A DNA stretch of 64,000 nucleotides from Symsagittifera roscoffensis (lineage: Eukaryota; Xenacoelomorpha; Acoela; Convolutidae): positions 81,694,751-81,758,750 of the forward strand of contig NC_087062.1 of assembly GCF_963678635.1 (NCBI RefSeq), read 5' to 3'. Both the position numbers and the translations under genes were made by a program. Shown here piece after piece: positions 51,698 to 62,400 of the stretch. A model generated the notes under the pieces. It saw only the letters and a program-made list of their open reading frames with translations, had not been told where the DNA came from and did no database searches. The stretch's first letter is position 1. The number at the start of each line of letters is the position of its first letter.

Positions 51698-52558
51698 TTA
51701 TTCTCCTATACTGCCCACTATGTTGTTCAAGGCTTCTTCTAATGATGCCCCGTTTTCCACTAGTGGCGTCACTAGTGCCGGTGTCACCCTGTCGATCCCA
51801 GGTAGCTTCGTGCTGGTCGAGATTCGGGCTTTGATTCTCTGCCCCGACGTCTTTTCATTATCCACCTCAGGATCCGCGGATGCGTTGCCAAGCCCTTTGT
51901 TTCTATTCTCCCCAGTTCGCGTCTCTGAGTTTGTCATGCTCGCAAAGCCTCTTGACTGGCCTGATGTGTTTGCGTCTTTGCTTTTCGTTCTCACCACACC
52001 ATATTTGTCCATGGTTCCAGTCTCTCTGCCGGTGTACGCCTCATTCTCCTCGGTCGAACTATTGAGGCTGACTAAGTTCACTTGCTCCTCATCGTACTCT
52101 TCTTCCTCCTGGGATTCACCTTCATTTCCTGTGCCCACTCCCATGGTGAATTGAAAGATGTTTCCGAAAGTGTTCTTCATTCTTTCTGAGAACGATAAGG
52201 ACGTTGTCGTTTTCTCCGTCACGCCTGCCATCATGGTGTTGTCTGTGGGAGATCTTCTAGTCGCCACAATTCCAGTAGAGATGTCGGACAGTTCCGACAT
52301 CTCCTCTCGGTCCAGTGTCCCGGTGCAAGTGGCAAAATCTTGGCCTTGTTCTACCGGAGAAGATCCACTCGCCAGCCTTCTGTCTCTCCCCTCCGGTCCA
52401 TGTATTTCGTGGTTCTCATTCATGGCCTGGTCGGGATGGAGCTCCACTTCTAGCATAGCTTTTCGCTCTTCTGAGGACTTCTGACTCCTGGTTTCAACCA
52501 TTCTGCCTGAAACCGTCTCCCCGTTTGTCGGTCCGGGTTCGTGTGATCCGTTCCACAA
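51698..52558 (-). CDS. gag: Gag N-terminal segment (E1)
   Basis: 286 open codons, acidic and Ser/Thr-rich, without a recognised fold. The first clear in-frame ATG is at 52501. A separate ATG at 52649 opens a 51-codon basic frame (MSLDKSRKPKRGKSSRKF...) ending at 52494 that overlaps this one and is a more natural gag start, joined by a frame change near 52545. Between 51698 and 51427 the frame continues as a coiled-coil-like stretch with three stops. Confidence 0.6.
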   Translation of the reverse strand: MWNGSHEPGPTNGETVSGRMVETRSQKSSEERKAMLEVELHPDQAMNENHEIHGPEGRDRRLASGSSPVEQGQDFATCTGTLDREEMSELSDISTGIVATRRSPTDNTMMAGVTEKTTTSLSFSERMKNTFGNIFQFTMGVGTGNEGESQEEEEYDEEQVNLVSLNSSTEENEAYTGRETGTMDKYGVVRTKSKDANTSGQSRGFASMTNSETRTGENRNKGLGNASADPEVDNEKTSGQRIKARISTSTKLPGIDRVTPALVTPLVENGASLEEALNNIVGSIGE

Positions 52559-52649
52559 AAGGGTCGGTCATTGCTTTTCTTTGCTTTTCAGGTATGAATT
52601 TCCTAGAGCTTTTACCTCGTTTAGGTTTTCTTGACTTGTCTAGACTCAT

Positions 52650-55011
52650 TTTCACTTTATCACTTCTTACTATCTATACATTCAGTTCGATTGCTAGTGT
52701 CCTTTTGATCTGACTACTGATAATAATAACACAACACAATAAATTCCAATGGTTTCTATTAAATAGTGACCACGAATCCTTGTATGTTATCACGGCACAG
52801 CGTATTTACAACTTATTCACAATAATCGATTATTAGTACTATGATTTGACAACTAGCACAGTATGATGATATCAGTCAATTTAAAAGATAGTGTATTCAC
52901 TACCCAGCCAAGCACAAACTGTTGGTTTACAACCAGATTCAAAAATAGTATCCCTCCGGTTTGGGAAAATTGAGACCCCTCCGGTTTGGGACCCCTCTCG
53001 GTTAGCAAATGTAAGACCCCTCCGGATTGTGAGCCCTCCGGTTTTGTAAAAATAGCTTTTCTGAGACTTCCTTGATTTTCAACATATACCCCTCCGGATA
53101 CGTTCTGCGATGCTATTATGCTGTTTGTATCAACTAGGAAGGGTATGTGGTCCTTCCCTAGACCCTTCCGGATTGAAGTTAAGCCTCGTATTTGACAATT
53201 CACGCTAACTGTGAAGGGTTTTATCGCTAGCCTAATTTCGGCTCTATCAAAGTTTTCTGGTGCCTTTAGCCTTCCCTATTCTTCTAGAACAGCGTAAAAT
53301 TGCCCTATTCAACCGTTTCTACCCTTTGGTAGGGGTGTACGGGGCTTTCCAAAAAAAAAATTATAAAACCTGAGAGGTCTACCCTTGCGAATTGTGGAAT
53401 TTGCTAAAAATAATCTCAAAAAATTTTCACGCTCTTTTTTTCGAATAATTTTTATTTCTATTAGTAAGCTCAGCTAATTTCGGATCTATTGGTACCAAGA
53501 TCAACTGGATCTGTCCAGTAGTTCCAAAGTTATTAACCAAAAAGTCTTTTTTCTAAAGTCAAGAAATTTCTCTCTTATAGGTTCCGCCTATCTTTTTCCG
53601 CAATTCTGTTCTTTTCGACCTAAAAATTATTGATCCGAATTCAAAAGGCCTATACTCTTCTAGTTCAATGCAAAAGAACCAATCTAAAACGCTATAGTTG
53701 AAAAAATTTACGAAAAACTATGCTATTTGGACCCCTCCGGATTGATGAATCCACTGAATCAAACACGTTAAGTTCGATTTCTCTGTACTCCGGAAAGCTT
53801 TCGGTAAACGGGTCTTAACACCTGTAGATTCACTAGTGGACGTTGTCCAAACAACTATTTTTACTGTCCTAATCAAAAATTTTGAAAAATTTTCTGATTT
53901 TTTAGTGTTCCGTTTTCTCAAAAATCGCGAAAATTCGGTTTTTGGTACCAAAATAGTTCCAACCACTTCCGAACTAAACTTAACCGGTTCTACCTATTAC
54001 AGTAGTGCAATTACGATGTAACACACTAATTTACTGCTTTTTTCCGTTTCAAAAAACATCGATATGTCAAAAATCGCGATTTGTGGGGGATCAAAATGAC
54101 GCTATTTTGACCCTAAAAACCGGCCTGTTTTTTTTTTGTTTTTTCACTGAAAAATGATATAGGAGTAATAATATGGGCTAAATAAGTAATAATATTAGTA
54201 ATACTATACCTCTCCGGGTTTGTTCAATATTCGAATTAAGCTGCTTAACTCGGATTTTCGCAGTTCGGTGAAGGGTCACTACAGTGCAGCACTGTCGAGC
54301 CCCCCACAGATTTCTATCTTAATTTTTGTACCAAAAGGGATAGAAAACTTGTTAACGATCCCAACAGTCGATTGTTGTTGTCGTTGAGCCTCTTCTTGTT
54401 GCTCCCTGTACTGCTTGCCGGATCACTCTTCTCCCAAGACCCCTCCGGATTCAGCGCAAATCAGCAGACCCTTCCGGATTGAGCGCAAATTAGCATTAAC
54501 GTGCTTAAATACTCAAATAACCCTACAGTACAAGCCTCACAAACGGGCCACAAAATTGATCGTAACAATCTGGACTGATATAAATGCCTGTAACAACAAT
54601 ATATCTATCAACAACAAACGGGAGGGTCGGATCACGTCTTGTCTGGGGGGATGATTTCTACTGATTTTTTTTACTTTCCTACTGTTTTTGGTTTTTTCGG
54701 TTATTTTTTATGTTTTTTTTTGTTTTTCTTGGGTACTATACTACTTTTTGTTTGGTTTTATATATATCTTTAATTGTCTTTGGTCACAGACCTCTCAGGC
54801 AACGAGGGGATGGCCGATCCCCCCACCCTTCCTGGTTCGTGAATTTTCGGTCTTAAGTAGGTTAAAAAGCTATTCACGGTAATCCGGAAGGCTTCTGCGT
54901 TCCGAACTACCCTTCCACCCCGGCGGTTTTGGCCTATTAAGCTCGTTAATGTGAGCATCCGCTCGGCGCGGAGTGCTCGTTAACGGTTCTGCCGGTCATG
55001 ATGTTAAAAAA
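52650..55011 (-). other. E1 5' leader with reiterated GACCCCTCCGGATT motifs
   Basis: About 2.4 kb without a supported ORF. The plus-strand motif GACCCCTCCGGATT, or one- to two-base variants, appears near 52951, 52974, 52990, 53015, 53033, 53088, 53161, 53730, 54438 and 54467, and again once in each LTR (24096, 32590, 55503). Such a leader would be part of the packaged RNA. The role of the motif is unknown. Confidence 0.7.
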
Positions 55012-55032
55012 GAATCACACGCAGGAGTGCCA
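55012..55032 (-). promoter_or_regulatory. Primer-binding site (tRNA) of E1
   Basis: Eleven bases inside the 5' LTR, the minus strand reads TGGCACTCCTGCGTGTGATT. It begins with TGG (pairing with tRNA CCA) and extends into a GTGATTC that fits a T-loop GAATC. I cannot name the tRNA with certainty. Confidence 0.65.
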
Positions 55033-55043
55033 TAAAAAATCTA

Positions 55044-55937
55044 TGTAACATTCGCCCGGAGGTACATATCGACGGGAAATAAAGCTAGGTCCTAAGACGA
55101 CTGGCCAACTTCTAAACAGAGCTCTACGTGCTTTTCACCGTCTCCACCAAGCCAGTTCTTTTGGTGGTCTTTTCAACATCGGGTCGACAAAAACGTTACT
55201 GTTCTCCGGCTTCGACCAGAACGCTCAAATTAACTTAATAACATGCAGAAATAGTGAGCTCATGGCTGGGTCTCAGTATCCCCAGACCACGAGGCCACTC
55301 CTAAAATCAGGGCTACTATTATTTATTGAATTTTTCTTGTTTTTGTTCAGTAGATAAAAATCATCATCTCCATCGACCTCCAACTCCTAGCTTCTCATCC
55401 TCGTAAAATGATTTCAGATGTTAATTAAATTCAATTCAAATTCAATAGGAAATAATAGGGAAGCTAAAATTTTGTATAAAATAATATGAGTTCCAGTCCC
55501 AAGACCCCTCCGGATTCTTGAATCCGGGGAAATAAGACCCTTATTTTCCTTCCGGAAGGCTGTCTTCTACCCTTCACCGTTGTTCGCAACGGCCTTGCAA
55601 CAAATGTAGCGGCACAATAATTGCAACTCAGAGCGGTCTCTGCTACTTCTGCTTTTCTCCGATTCTGATTCTCAATTTTCTCGTTGTTGTCGTCGTCGTA
55701 ACTATCGTTGTTGTGTTTTTATTCAGGTTTTTCTCCAAAATGGCCGTTTTTGACGTTTCTCAGAATTATTACGTCATCATTTCGAAATTTTAAAATTTAG
55801 GAATTTCCGAATCCTTCAGCATTCACAATAGGTATAATTGTCTGAATAACGCTCTTAATCCTTCAAAACCGCCAACTGGAAGGTTCGCTGCTAAAAACTC
55901 GAAACTGCATTTTCGACCATTCTGGTCGAATGTCACA
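55044..55937 (-). mobile_element. E1 5' LTR
   Basis: 894 bp, TGTAACATTCGCCCGG to GGTCGAATGTCACA. It aligns along its length to the 3' LTR with about 35 substitutions and one small insertion near 55433. It carries the GACCCCTCCGGATT motif at 55503, the hairpin beside it, and TTACGTCATC near 55769. The promoter for E1 would lie here on the minus strand. Confidence 0.93.
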
Positions 55938-56043
55938 TCCAATGCGATTTGTAAGGTTGATTATAGAGAACTGGATCACTACTTGACGATAACCCGGTGT
56001 TATGCGATCAATAGGGATATTGATGGGGACTGTCCGGGGAGTA
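55938..56043 (+). mobile_element. 3' internal end and polypurine tract of a plus-oriented relative
   Basis: ATTGATGGGGACTGTCCGGGGAGTA ends directly at the LTR start 56044 (core TGTCCGGGGAGT at 56031-56042). The preceding bases resemble the E1 sequence beside its polypurine tract. This is the last ~100 bp of the internal region of another element in plus orientation. Confidence 0.65.
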
Positions 56044-56899
56044 TGTGCCATTCTGCCAGACTGGCACAGCGCAACCTTCCGGTTGAACACGAAAGAACGG
56101 TTGAAGGCCTTAACGACGAAAAAGTGCGAAAACGGAGGTTTCAAAATTTCGATTAACAAACGAGTAGTTCTCAGAAACACAAAAAACGGCCATTTTTACT
56201 AAAAAAAGGTGAAAAAGTCAGAACAACACAAAATAGAGTAGAAAACAGTCGCACGAGAACACAGAAAAACGAAGCCTCTTATCGTGACGATCACGCACGT
56301 TAAGACCCTTAGCAGAGGCAGATAGTGGGAAAGGGGGGTTCGGTGGGGAAGGAGTGTTGAACCGAACCCTACCGAGCCACGAATTGGGAGAGATAACGAC
56401 GTTATCTCGAGAAAATCACGGAAGCGGAGGCTTGGTCCCCCAGAGACTGATATATGGTGAAAGACTGTAGTAAACTAACTTTTAATTACTCTGATGCCAT
56501 AGAACTTTGAATTGACACCGGTATTATTTGATATTTTAGAATATGAGTAGCTAGGAAGAGGAAAGGGTCAATCCATCTCCAATGGGTTTAATATAGGACT
56601 GTTAACAAAAACATAACAAAATAGGGTGTTCGAGCCGTGTTTTCAATAGCAATCACGTAGTCTGAGGATCCGAGACTTAGCTATGTGGTTGTTTTCGCAT
56701 GTAAACAAAAACTGATCAAAAGTCCTTTGCTGATAACCTAAAAATAGTAACTTTTACTTAGCCCTAAACAGACCAGAAAATCAACTGGCTAGGTCGAGAC
56801 GGTGAAAAACGAGTAGAATAAAGTTACTGACGCTTGCCAGTCGTTAATAGGTACTTTTTCTACGCTCCGTCGCTGTGTAGTATTTGGGCGAAAGTTACA
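56044..56899 (+). mobile_element. Plus-oriented related LTR
   Basis: 856 bp from TGTGCCATTCTGCC to GGGCGAAAGTTACA. Shared blocks with the E1 LTR read in this direction are GCAACCTTCCGGTTG, TTCAAAATTTCGATT, CTCAGAAACAC..AAAACGGCCATTTT and GCCAGTCGTTAA...TTGGGCGAAAGTTACA. It is clearly the same superfamily but well diverged. Confidence 0.72.
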
Positions 56900-57312
56900 C
56901 TACTGAAAATGAGGCTCGACTTGAGATCAATGCAAATGGACTCTGGGGAGGCCGATTCAGCCGAACCTTTTTCGTTGTAAAAATTTTCCACCACCATGCT
57001 AAATCCTGCCCTAAAACTATATCTGACGCCTACAAATATCATGAGAGTGTCAAAACCTTAAAATACCAACAAACAATTCTGGATGTGGAACACAGCAGCT
57101 GTGTTCCACTGATTTTTGCGTGTACCGGAGGAGCAGCACCAGGCTCTACAAAAACCATCCAAAAACTAGCAGAGAAACTAAGCGAAAAACGGAACGAATC
57201 ATACTCGGATTCAATAAACTTCATAAGAACAAAAATAAGTTTTGCACTTCTGAGGAGTGCAATCCTCTGCCTTAGGGGGTGCAGAAATCTTAGAAATAAA
57301 TCCAACATATAG
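56900..57312 (+). pseudogene. LINE RT C-terminal relic
   Basis: About 137 open codons ending in a stop at 57310-57312. NGLWGGRFSRTFFVVKIFH, ILDVEHSSCVPLIFACTGG and INFIRTKISFALLRSAILCL match the C-terminal region of a widespread animal LINE RT family (VEHASF.PLVFS..GG and LRSAI.CIRG blocks). The frame runs leftward into the LTR that ends at 56899, so the LTR interrupts it. Only the last part survives. Confidence 0.7.
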
Positions 57313-57343
57313 AACATAGATTATAGAACATAGACAATTCTAT

Positions 57344-58230
57344 TGTAACATTCGTCTACTACAGTCACACATGAGGCTTAAGAAAAATAGGCCCTATAAC
57401 TATTGGCTCAGGAGTCAGGGACACTATCTCTTGTGTTTTTCCACCTCAAATCAGTCGGAGCCAATTCGGTTCGCTTGTGACATGAGACTACGACCCACTA
57501 CTGCTTAAGGCTACTACCAAAATATCCCCCCACTCTAGAATTAAGAACGTCCCCATACTTAGGTCTCAAAATACCCAAAATACATGAACGCCGTTAAAAA
57601 CCGGGTTGGAACAATCCGTTAAGTTGCTTTTTTATTAGACAGTGGAACTTTGATCCATTTCAGATGGATCAACCTAAAGCTCGCCTTACCTCAACATAAC
57701 AATCATAAAACACACTCTAGAAATTTAAATTAAGGACTCACATGTTGATGCGCTCAAGAACCAGGAAGTAATTAAATGGGTGAGCAACTCTAGAATTAAC
57801 TAAGGTAACTAGATAAGTTCAATGTTTATCAGTTTGAATGGTAAGGGTAAGTTTGAACTCAAGAACGAAGTTTTATGTGGACCATTGGGACACTCAAGCT
57901 GTCCACCTTTCCGTCGAAGGTTCACTCTGGTTCAGTTCGAATAATTACTCTCTCGGGAATACTCTGTCTTCTATTTCAGATAGGACAGCTCTACTCTTGT
58001 TCACTATGATGGAAATTGCGAATAGCAATTTCCCACTCGTTTTTTATATGACAACTTTCCCGCAATTGTTCTAAAATTGTTCTCTTTTCTTTTTTCTGAT
58101 TTTCAGTTCTCGCGAGAAAATCGTGCATGACATGTTCCATTCGAAATTTTTAAAATTTAAATTTCACTCCAAAATCAAGTGTTTTCTGCTCTTCTCAAGG
58201 TCAAACTTCCAAATATGACCGACTGGCACA
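57344..58230 (-). mobile_element. E2 3' LTR
   Basis: 887 bp beginning TGTAACATTCGTC and ending GACTGGCACA, directly followed by TACTCCCCGGACTCG, the family polypurine tract. Its length, TGT...ACA ends and placement match the E1 LTRs, but the body is strongly diverged from E1. Confidence 0.72.
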
Positions 58231-58661
58231 TACTCCCCGGACTCGAGATCGATGTCCTCATCGCGCGCTGTCTTCTGCCAGTGAGTCCCAGAAAAACCGA
58301 GTGTTGCTCAAGATACAGTGCCAGTGGTCATTTACAGAAGTTTGCAGCAGATTTAAGATTATCTACACCCCAAAATTCACGACCATTTAAAATTTTCACA
58401 CTATTGCTAAACAGCAACCAAAATCTGCATTTACCTGCACCTTTGAATTTTCGCTTTTCAAGCCAATCATTTTAAAAATCTCTTTTGTCCTATTCAATCA
58501 GGAAATTGTCATGCAGCATTTCGATTTATATAATAGATATAGTATATTAGTAACAATATTTGCTTTGTTAAAATTTCTTTTTCGTGAATCCAAGTTTCAC
58601 TCGGATTCACACTCAAGCCCCCTTTCCCTCTCAAGACTCAAGATCCATCCGATTTGCCCAT
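58231..58661 (-). other. E2 polypurine tract and 3' non-coding region
   Basis: GTCCGGGGAGTA (minus strand, 58231-58242) borders the LTR. No ORF lies between it and the giant protein. It is shorter than the E1 equivalent and lacks the E1 palindromes. Confidence 0.6.
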
Positions 58662-59432
58662 TCATCTCGTACTCTTCGCCTTGGAGGTACTGCATCCTGA
58701 AGTGCTAGATGCGGCAAACTGTCTCAACAGTTCCTCTTCATCATCGGAACTAATCACAATCTCCTCCCAAGCCTTCAGCTGTTCATAGGATCGCATCCAT
58801 GCTCTCTGCTCCTGCAATCTCTTTGCTTGGTTGGGTAGTGCCTTCACCCTAGCTTCTCGGTTCAAGCAAAAGGAGTTGTGCAGGCTCAAGCTCACGTTCT
58901 TCGCCAGGTCTTCCTCTAGTATCGACTCCCTCGCTTTGGTATTGTCTCTAGACATCTTACCCACTCTCTTCCATCCCGTCGTGATCGCATTACGATGGGT
59001 TAGCAGGGGTCTCTTGAAAGCTTCCGGCCCAATCTCGGCCTGGAACTGTTGATACTCCTTTTGATGTTTTCTCATGTGATCTTTCGTTGCCCTGTACAAC
59101 CAAGACGTCAGTGTCGCCCGAAACCATGGAAAGTACCTCAAGCGACTCCATACGTGCCTGACTTCCGTCGGTATGGCGAATACTTTGCACGCAGTCTCAA
59201 ACAACTCGAGTCTCCTGCTGTAGTCTATCGCGTATATTGACTCAGCCGTTGGCGTCGTCGCCTCCCGATACTTCGTTATATTCTCTTCTATCCATCTCAG
59301 AGCTAACATCGTACTCACTACTAAGAGTGTCACCTTCTGCCGGTGATCCGATAGTCCGATCGACCGAATCTCTTCCACATCCCACACCAGGCAAAGGTTC
59401 TTGTGATCTGGATACCACACCGTTTGTGCCAA
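58662..59432 (-). CDS. Unknown giant protein, C-terminal segment (E2)
   Basis: 256 codons homologous to E1 33962-34882 (WYPD.KNL.LVWD, PWFRATLTSWLY, LTHRNAITT, LHNSFC.NRE). It ends in a Ser-rich tail containing SSDDEEELL. A frame change near 59440 separates it from the long upstream ORF. No known domain. Confidence 0.62.
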   Translation of the reverse strand: MAQTVWYPDHKNLCLVWDVEEIRSIGLSDHRQKVTLLVVSTMLALRWIEENITKYREATTPTAESIYAIDYSRRLELFETACKVFAIPTEVRHVWSRLRYFPWFRATLTSWLYRATKDHMRKHQKEYQQFQAEIGPEAFKRPLLTHRNAITTGWKRVGKMSRDNTKARESILEEDLAKNVSLSLHNSFCLNREARVKALPNQAKRLQEQRAWMRSYEQLKAWEEIVISSDDEEELLRQFAASSTSGCSTSKAKSTR

Positions 59433-62400
59433 ACAGTGGCATGGGCATTCCCCATGAGAGATCTCAATGCTCCTGAGATTACGCTCCCCTGAGGCTCAAG
59501 CTCCATCATTTTCTCGTGCATCGTGTCGTTGTCTTCCAGGTTCGGAGTACTTCCCACAGGTTTCCCGATCACGTTTTGTCTCTCGTGATCGCTTGTGTTT
59601 TCTCTTTCCAACTTCAGAAGATCTTCTCCCCAGATTTCGCTTAAGTCATCTCTCAATTCTTTTGGTACTGTCCCTTTGATTTTTCTCAACAACTTGTGCG
59701 AGTGATGCGACATCCGAGCCAACCTCACGCACTTGGGCACTGAGAAGGCCTTGTCCACCAGTATTCTCTGGCTGGACACTTCCACCATCGCCATGTGTAG
59801 CGGGTAGTGACTTCCGCACAAGTTGGCCATCATTGACCCTATCAGCGATTTCGCGTTCAATGGCAAGCCATAAGCTTCGCTCAGGGGAAATCCCATTTCC
59901 GCCTCAAGACCAACTTTCCAGCTCCGGATGTGTTTTTGAGTCACCTGCAACACCCCGGGCCATGATTCTACGCTCAACGCCGTCACTAAATGATGTTCAG
60001 ATTCCAGTCTCTCCAGTGCCTGCAGACCACACATTCTCGAGAAGAATCCGAGAGCTGTCGCTATATTCACCGTGGTTCTCGCGTAACATTCCGCTATTAT
60101 TTGCACTTCACTTTTCTCCCTTTCTGTGATGTCTTCGAACCAAGTGACCAGGTCTTCTTTTTGAAACGACAGTATTCTGACGCATGACCGTCCATCGCAG
60201 ATGTGCTCTCCGTTCCCACACGTCGAATCCAGACAGCTACCCGGCTCCAATTTCTTCGCTGACCCGGGGTCGCTCGTCCTTTCGCTTGGCTCTTGCATCT
60301 GGGGTGTGATTAGCTTATGTAGCACACTCAACTTCGCCAGATCTTCATCTTCCGTTGGTGCTAACCTCACTCGCTCGGTGGTTTCCTCGATTAGACTCGC
60401 ATGGGGATGTGGACACCAGGAGGGTCTTAGTAGCTTCCATATCACTCCCAAGTTCGTGGTTAACAAGCCATCTCCACCGCCCATGCTCACTTCAACTCTC
60501 TTGTTTGAGCGCGGTATGCTCATCACCTCTGGTGTTTTCTCAAGAATCAGGCCCAGGCTCGGCCCCTCTTTCTCCACCGCGTCTATCTCCATTATCCTTT
60601 CTGTCCAAAACTTCAGTAGCTCCGCTACCTCATGGTCTCTGTGGGCTCCTCCAGCTTCCGAGTCTAAGAAGGGATTGTAGGCTATTCCCATCACTCCAGA
60701 CACATATTGGTATTCCCCCTTCTCACTGAGTCTCGAGTACTGTTCTGACGAGGCCAGGTTACGGTGAACATCATGTTCTTCCTCGAACTTCTTATTAGAG
60801 AACCTCCGTACCTCGTCCAGCTTTCGATGGTTCTCTAAGGATAGTCTGGAACCATCTTCTTTCTCTATTCCTGTACTCTGATATACGTTCAAGATGATCG
60901 TTGAGACTCTTCTCTCCATGGTCTTACTTCCACTTGCTCTCTGGTGGCATGCCAGGATGGTGCTATCAGACATCATTGACATTGTCCATCTCAAGAAACA
61001 TGTGGCATCTTTTCTTCTAGCCAGGCTCAAGCCTGAATTGTCCCTGGCCACGTGTTGCATCAGTGCCTGATACACCTCTAGCTTCTTGCTTCCCAACTTC
61101 AGCCTGTCATACGAGGTCAATGTCTCCAACTCTACTCCCACCAGACTCCAGGTGAACATTAATTGTCCCGCAGTTCTAACGAAGGGATTCGCCATTAGTG
61201 GCGGTGCTGATGAGGATGTTCTCATCGCCTCTTCAAAATGATCCTTCAACAAACTCTGCCAGGACCTCTTCAGATGACTTGCCATCTCTATCTTATTAAC
61301 CTCGGCTTTTTGCTGGGTGGCCCAATTGCGTCGCCTGCGAGCTATTCCACTGTCCAACTTCTTCAAGCAGTCCTCCATTTCCTTCAATGTTTCGAGGGCC
61401 ACCCACCACGTCCGGGAAGTGTTCCTCGTCTTGTTCCTCTCCAATGGATCACTCGTCACTTGTTTGCCCATGTCCTGATGTGCCTTCGAGATCCATTCTT
61501 TGCCGATCTCCACTTCCCCTACCTGTCCGTTCGTTGAACCTCTCTTCACGTTTACCTTCTGAGGCTTGAAGTCTTCTTCTGACGTAGAACTGGTGGAAAC
61601 CTCTATTTCCTTTTCTACTTCAAGTGGTTTCCTGAGCTCCGAGCTGTTCTTGTATGCCGCCGTCTTGCATCGGGCCAAAACGATGGGCGCCGTCTCTCTC
61701 AAGTTCCCTTCCGAAACAGCATCCACTGAAGGACTACCCCATCCTTCCACTTCTCTCTTCCTCTTGCGAGTCTTCACATCTCTGCTCGAGGGTGTTGTGG
61801 CTATCATCATTGATTCGACCTCTCCATCCACTCCTTCCAACTCTCGCCTCCCCCCTGCTCGAGCCTTAAGGATATTAGTACTTTTAATCATATTACTAGT
61901 CCCAACCTTATCCCTTTTTATATCATCAACCATTTTATCCACAGTTTTTTGTTTCAGAGTAGAGCTGTCCTCACATTTCTCTTTTCTAGTCTTCGATCGT
62001 GCGTTCCTCAGCTCCACTAGCTTGTTCAGCAGCTCTTTTCTTGCTTTCTCATCCAGGCCCGTTCCTATCAGGAGCGGTTCCCCGAATCTCACTACTGCGT
62101 CCCACAGTTCCTTCTTGAACTTGTCCAGCGTCGTCTCGCTGCCCACTTCTCGATTGAATTCCTCCAGGAACTCCTGCCAAGCGTCATCCTCGAGAGATCC
62201 CAAGAATATGTCCCTGTTCCCTTCGAACGTGTTCTTCCCCCTTTCCTCCGAGCTCAACAGTAACATCCCCATATTGAAGGTCTCACCTGCCAATGGCAAC
62301 TCTAGGTTCTTCCGCGGGGACGGGTTCAGAGGTGGTGTGGCAGTATCTGCCCAATTCTCTTCGCTCAAGTCTTTCAACAGCTCTTGAGTGGTGAGTTCCT

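Larger units (their letters stand above)
32140..55937 (-). mobile_element. E1: ~23.8-kb Ty3/gypsy-type LTR retrotransposon with giant extra ORF block
   Basis: LTRs at 55044-55937 (5') and 32140-33025 (3') bracket, on the minus strand, a primer-binding site, leader, gag, protease, RT-RNase H, integrase, macro-like ORF, SGNH-hydrolase ORF, an unknown giant protein and a polypurine tract. The order protease-RT-RNaseH-integrase is that of Ty3/gypsy. Coding DNA is clearly richer in GC than the flanks. Usual Ty3/gypsy elements are 5-10 kb, and about 9 kb of the excess is the 3' block. LTRs differ by about 4 percent. Flanks do not show a target-site duplication, and pol and gag carry many stops and frame changes, so this copy is dead. 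Confidence 0.88.

Noticed and set aside
32135-55942. Target-site duplication of E1
   Set aside because: Five bases left (CGGAA) and right (TCCAA) do not match, and the flanks are parts of other elements.
61566-62387. 273-codon plus-strand frame opposite the E2 core (also 39504-40280 plus, 258 codons)
   Set aside because: Antisense shadows of the giant protein. Ser/Pro/Leu-rich translation is typical of the complement of Glu/Arg/Lys-rich coding sequence.
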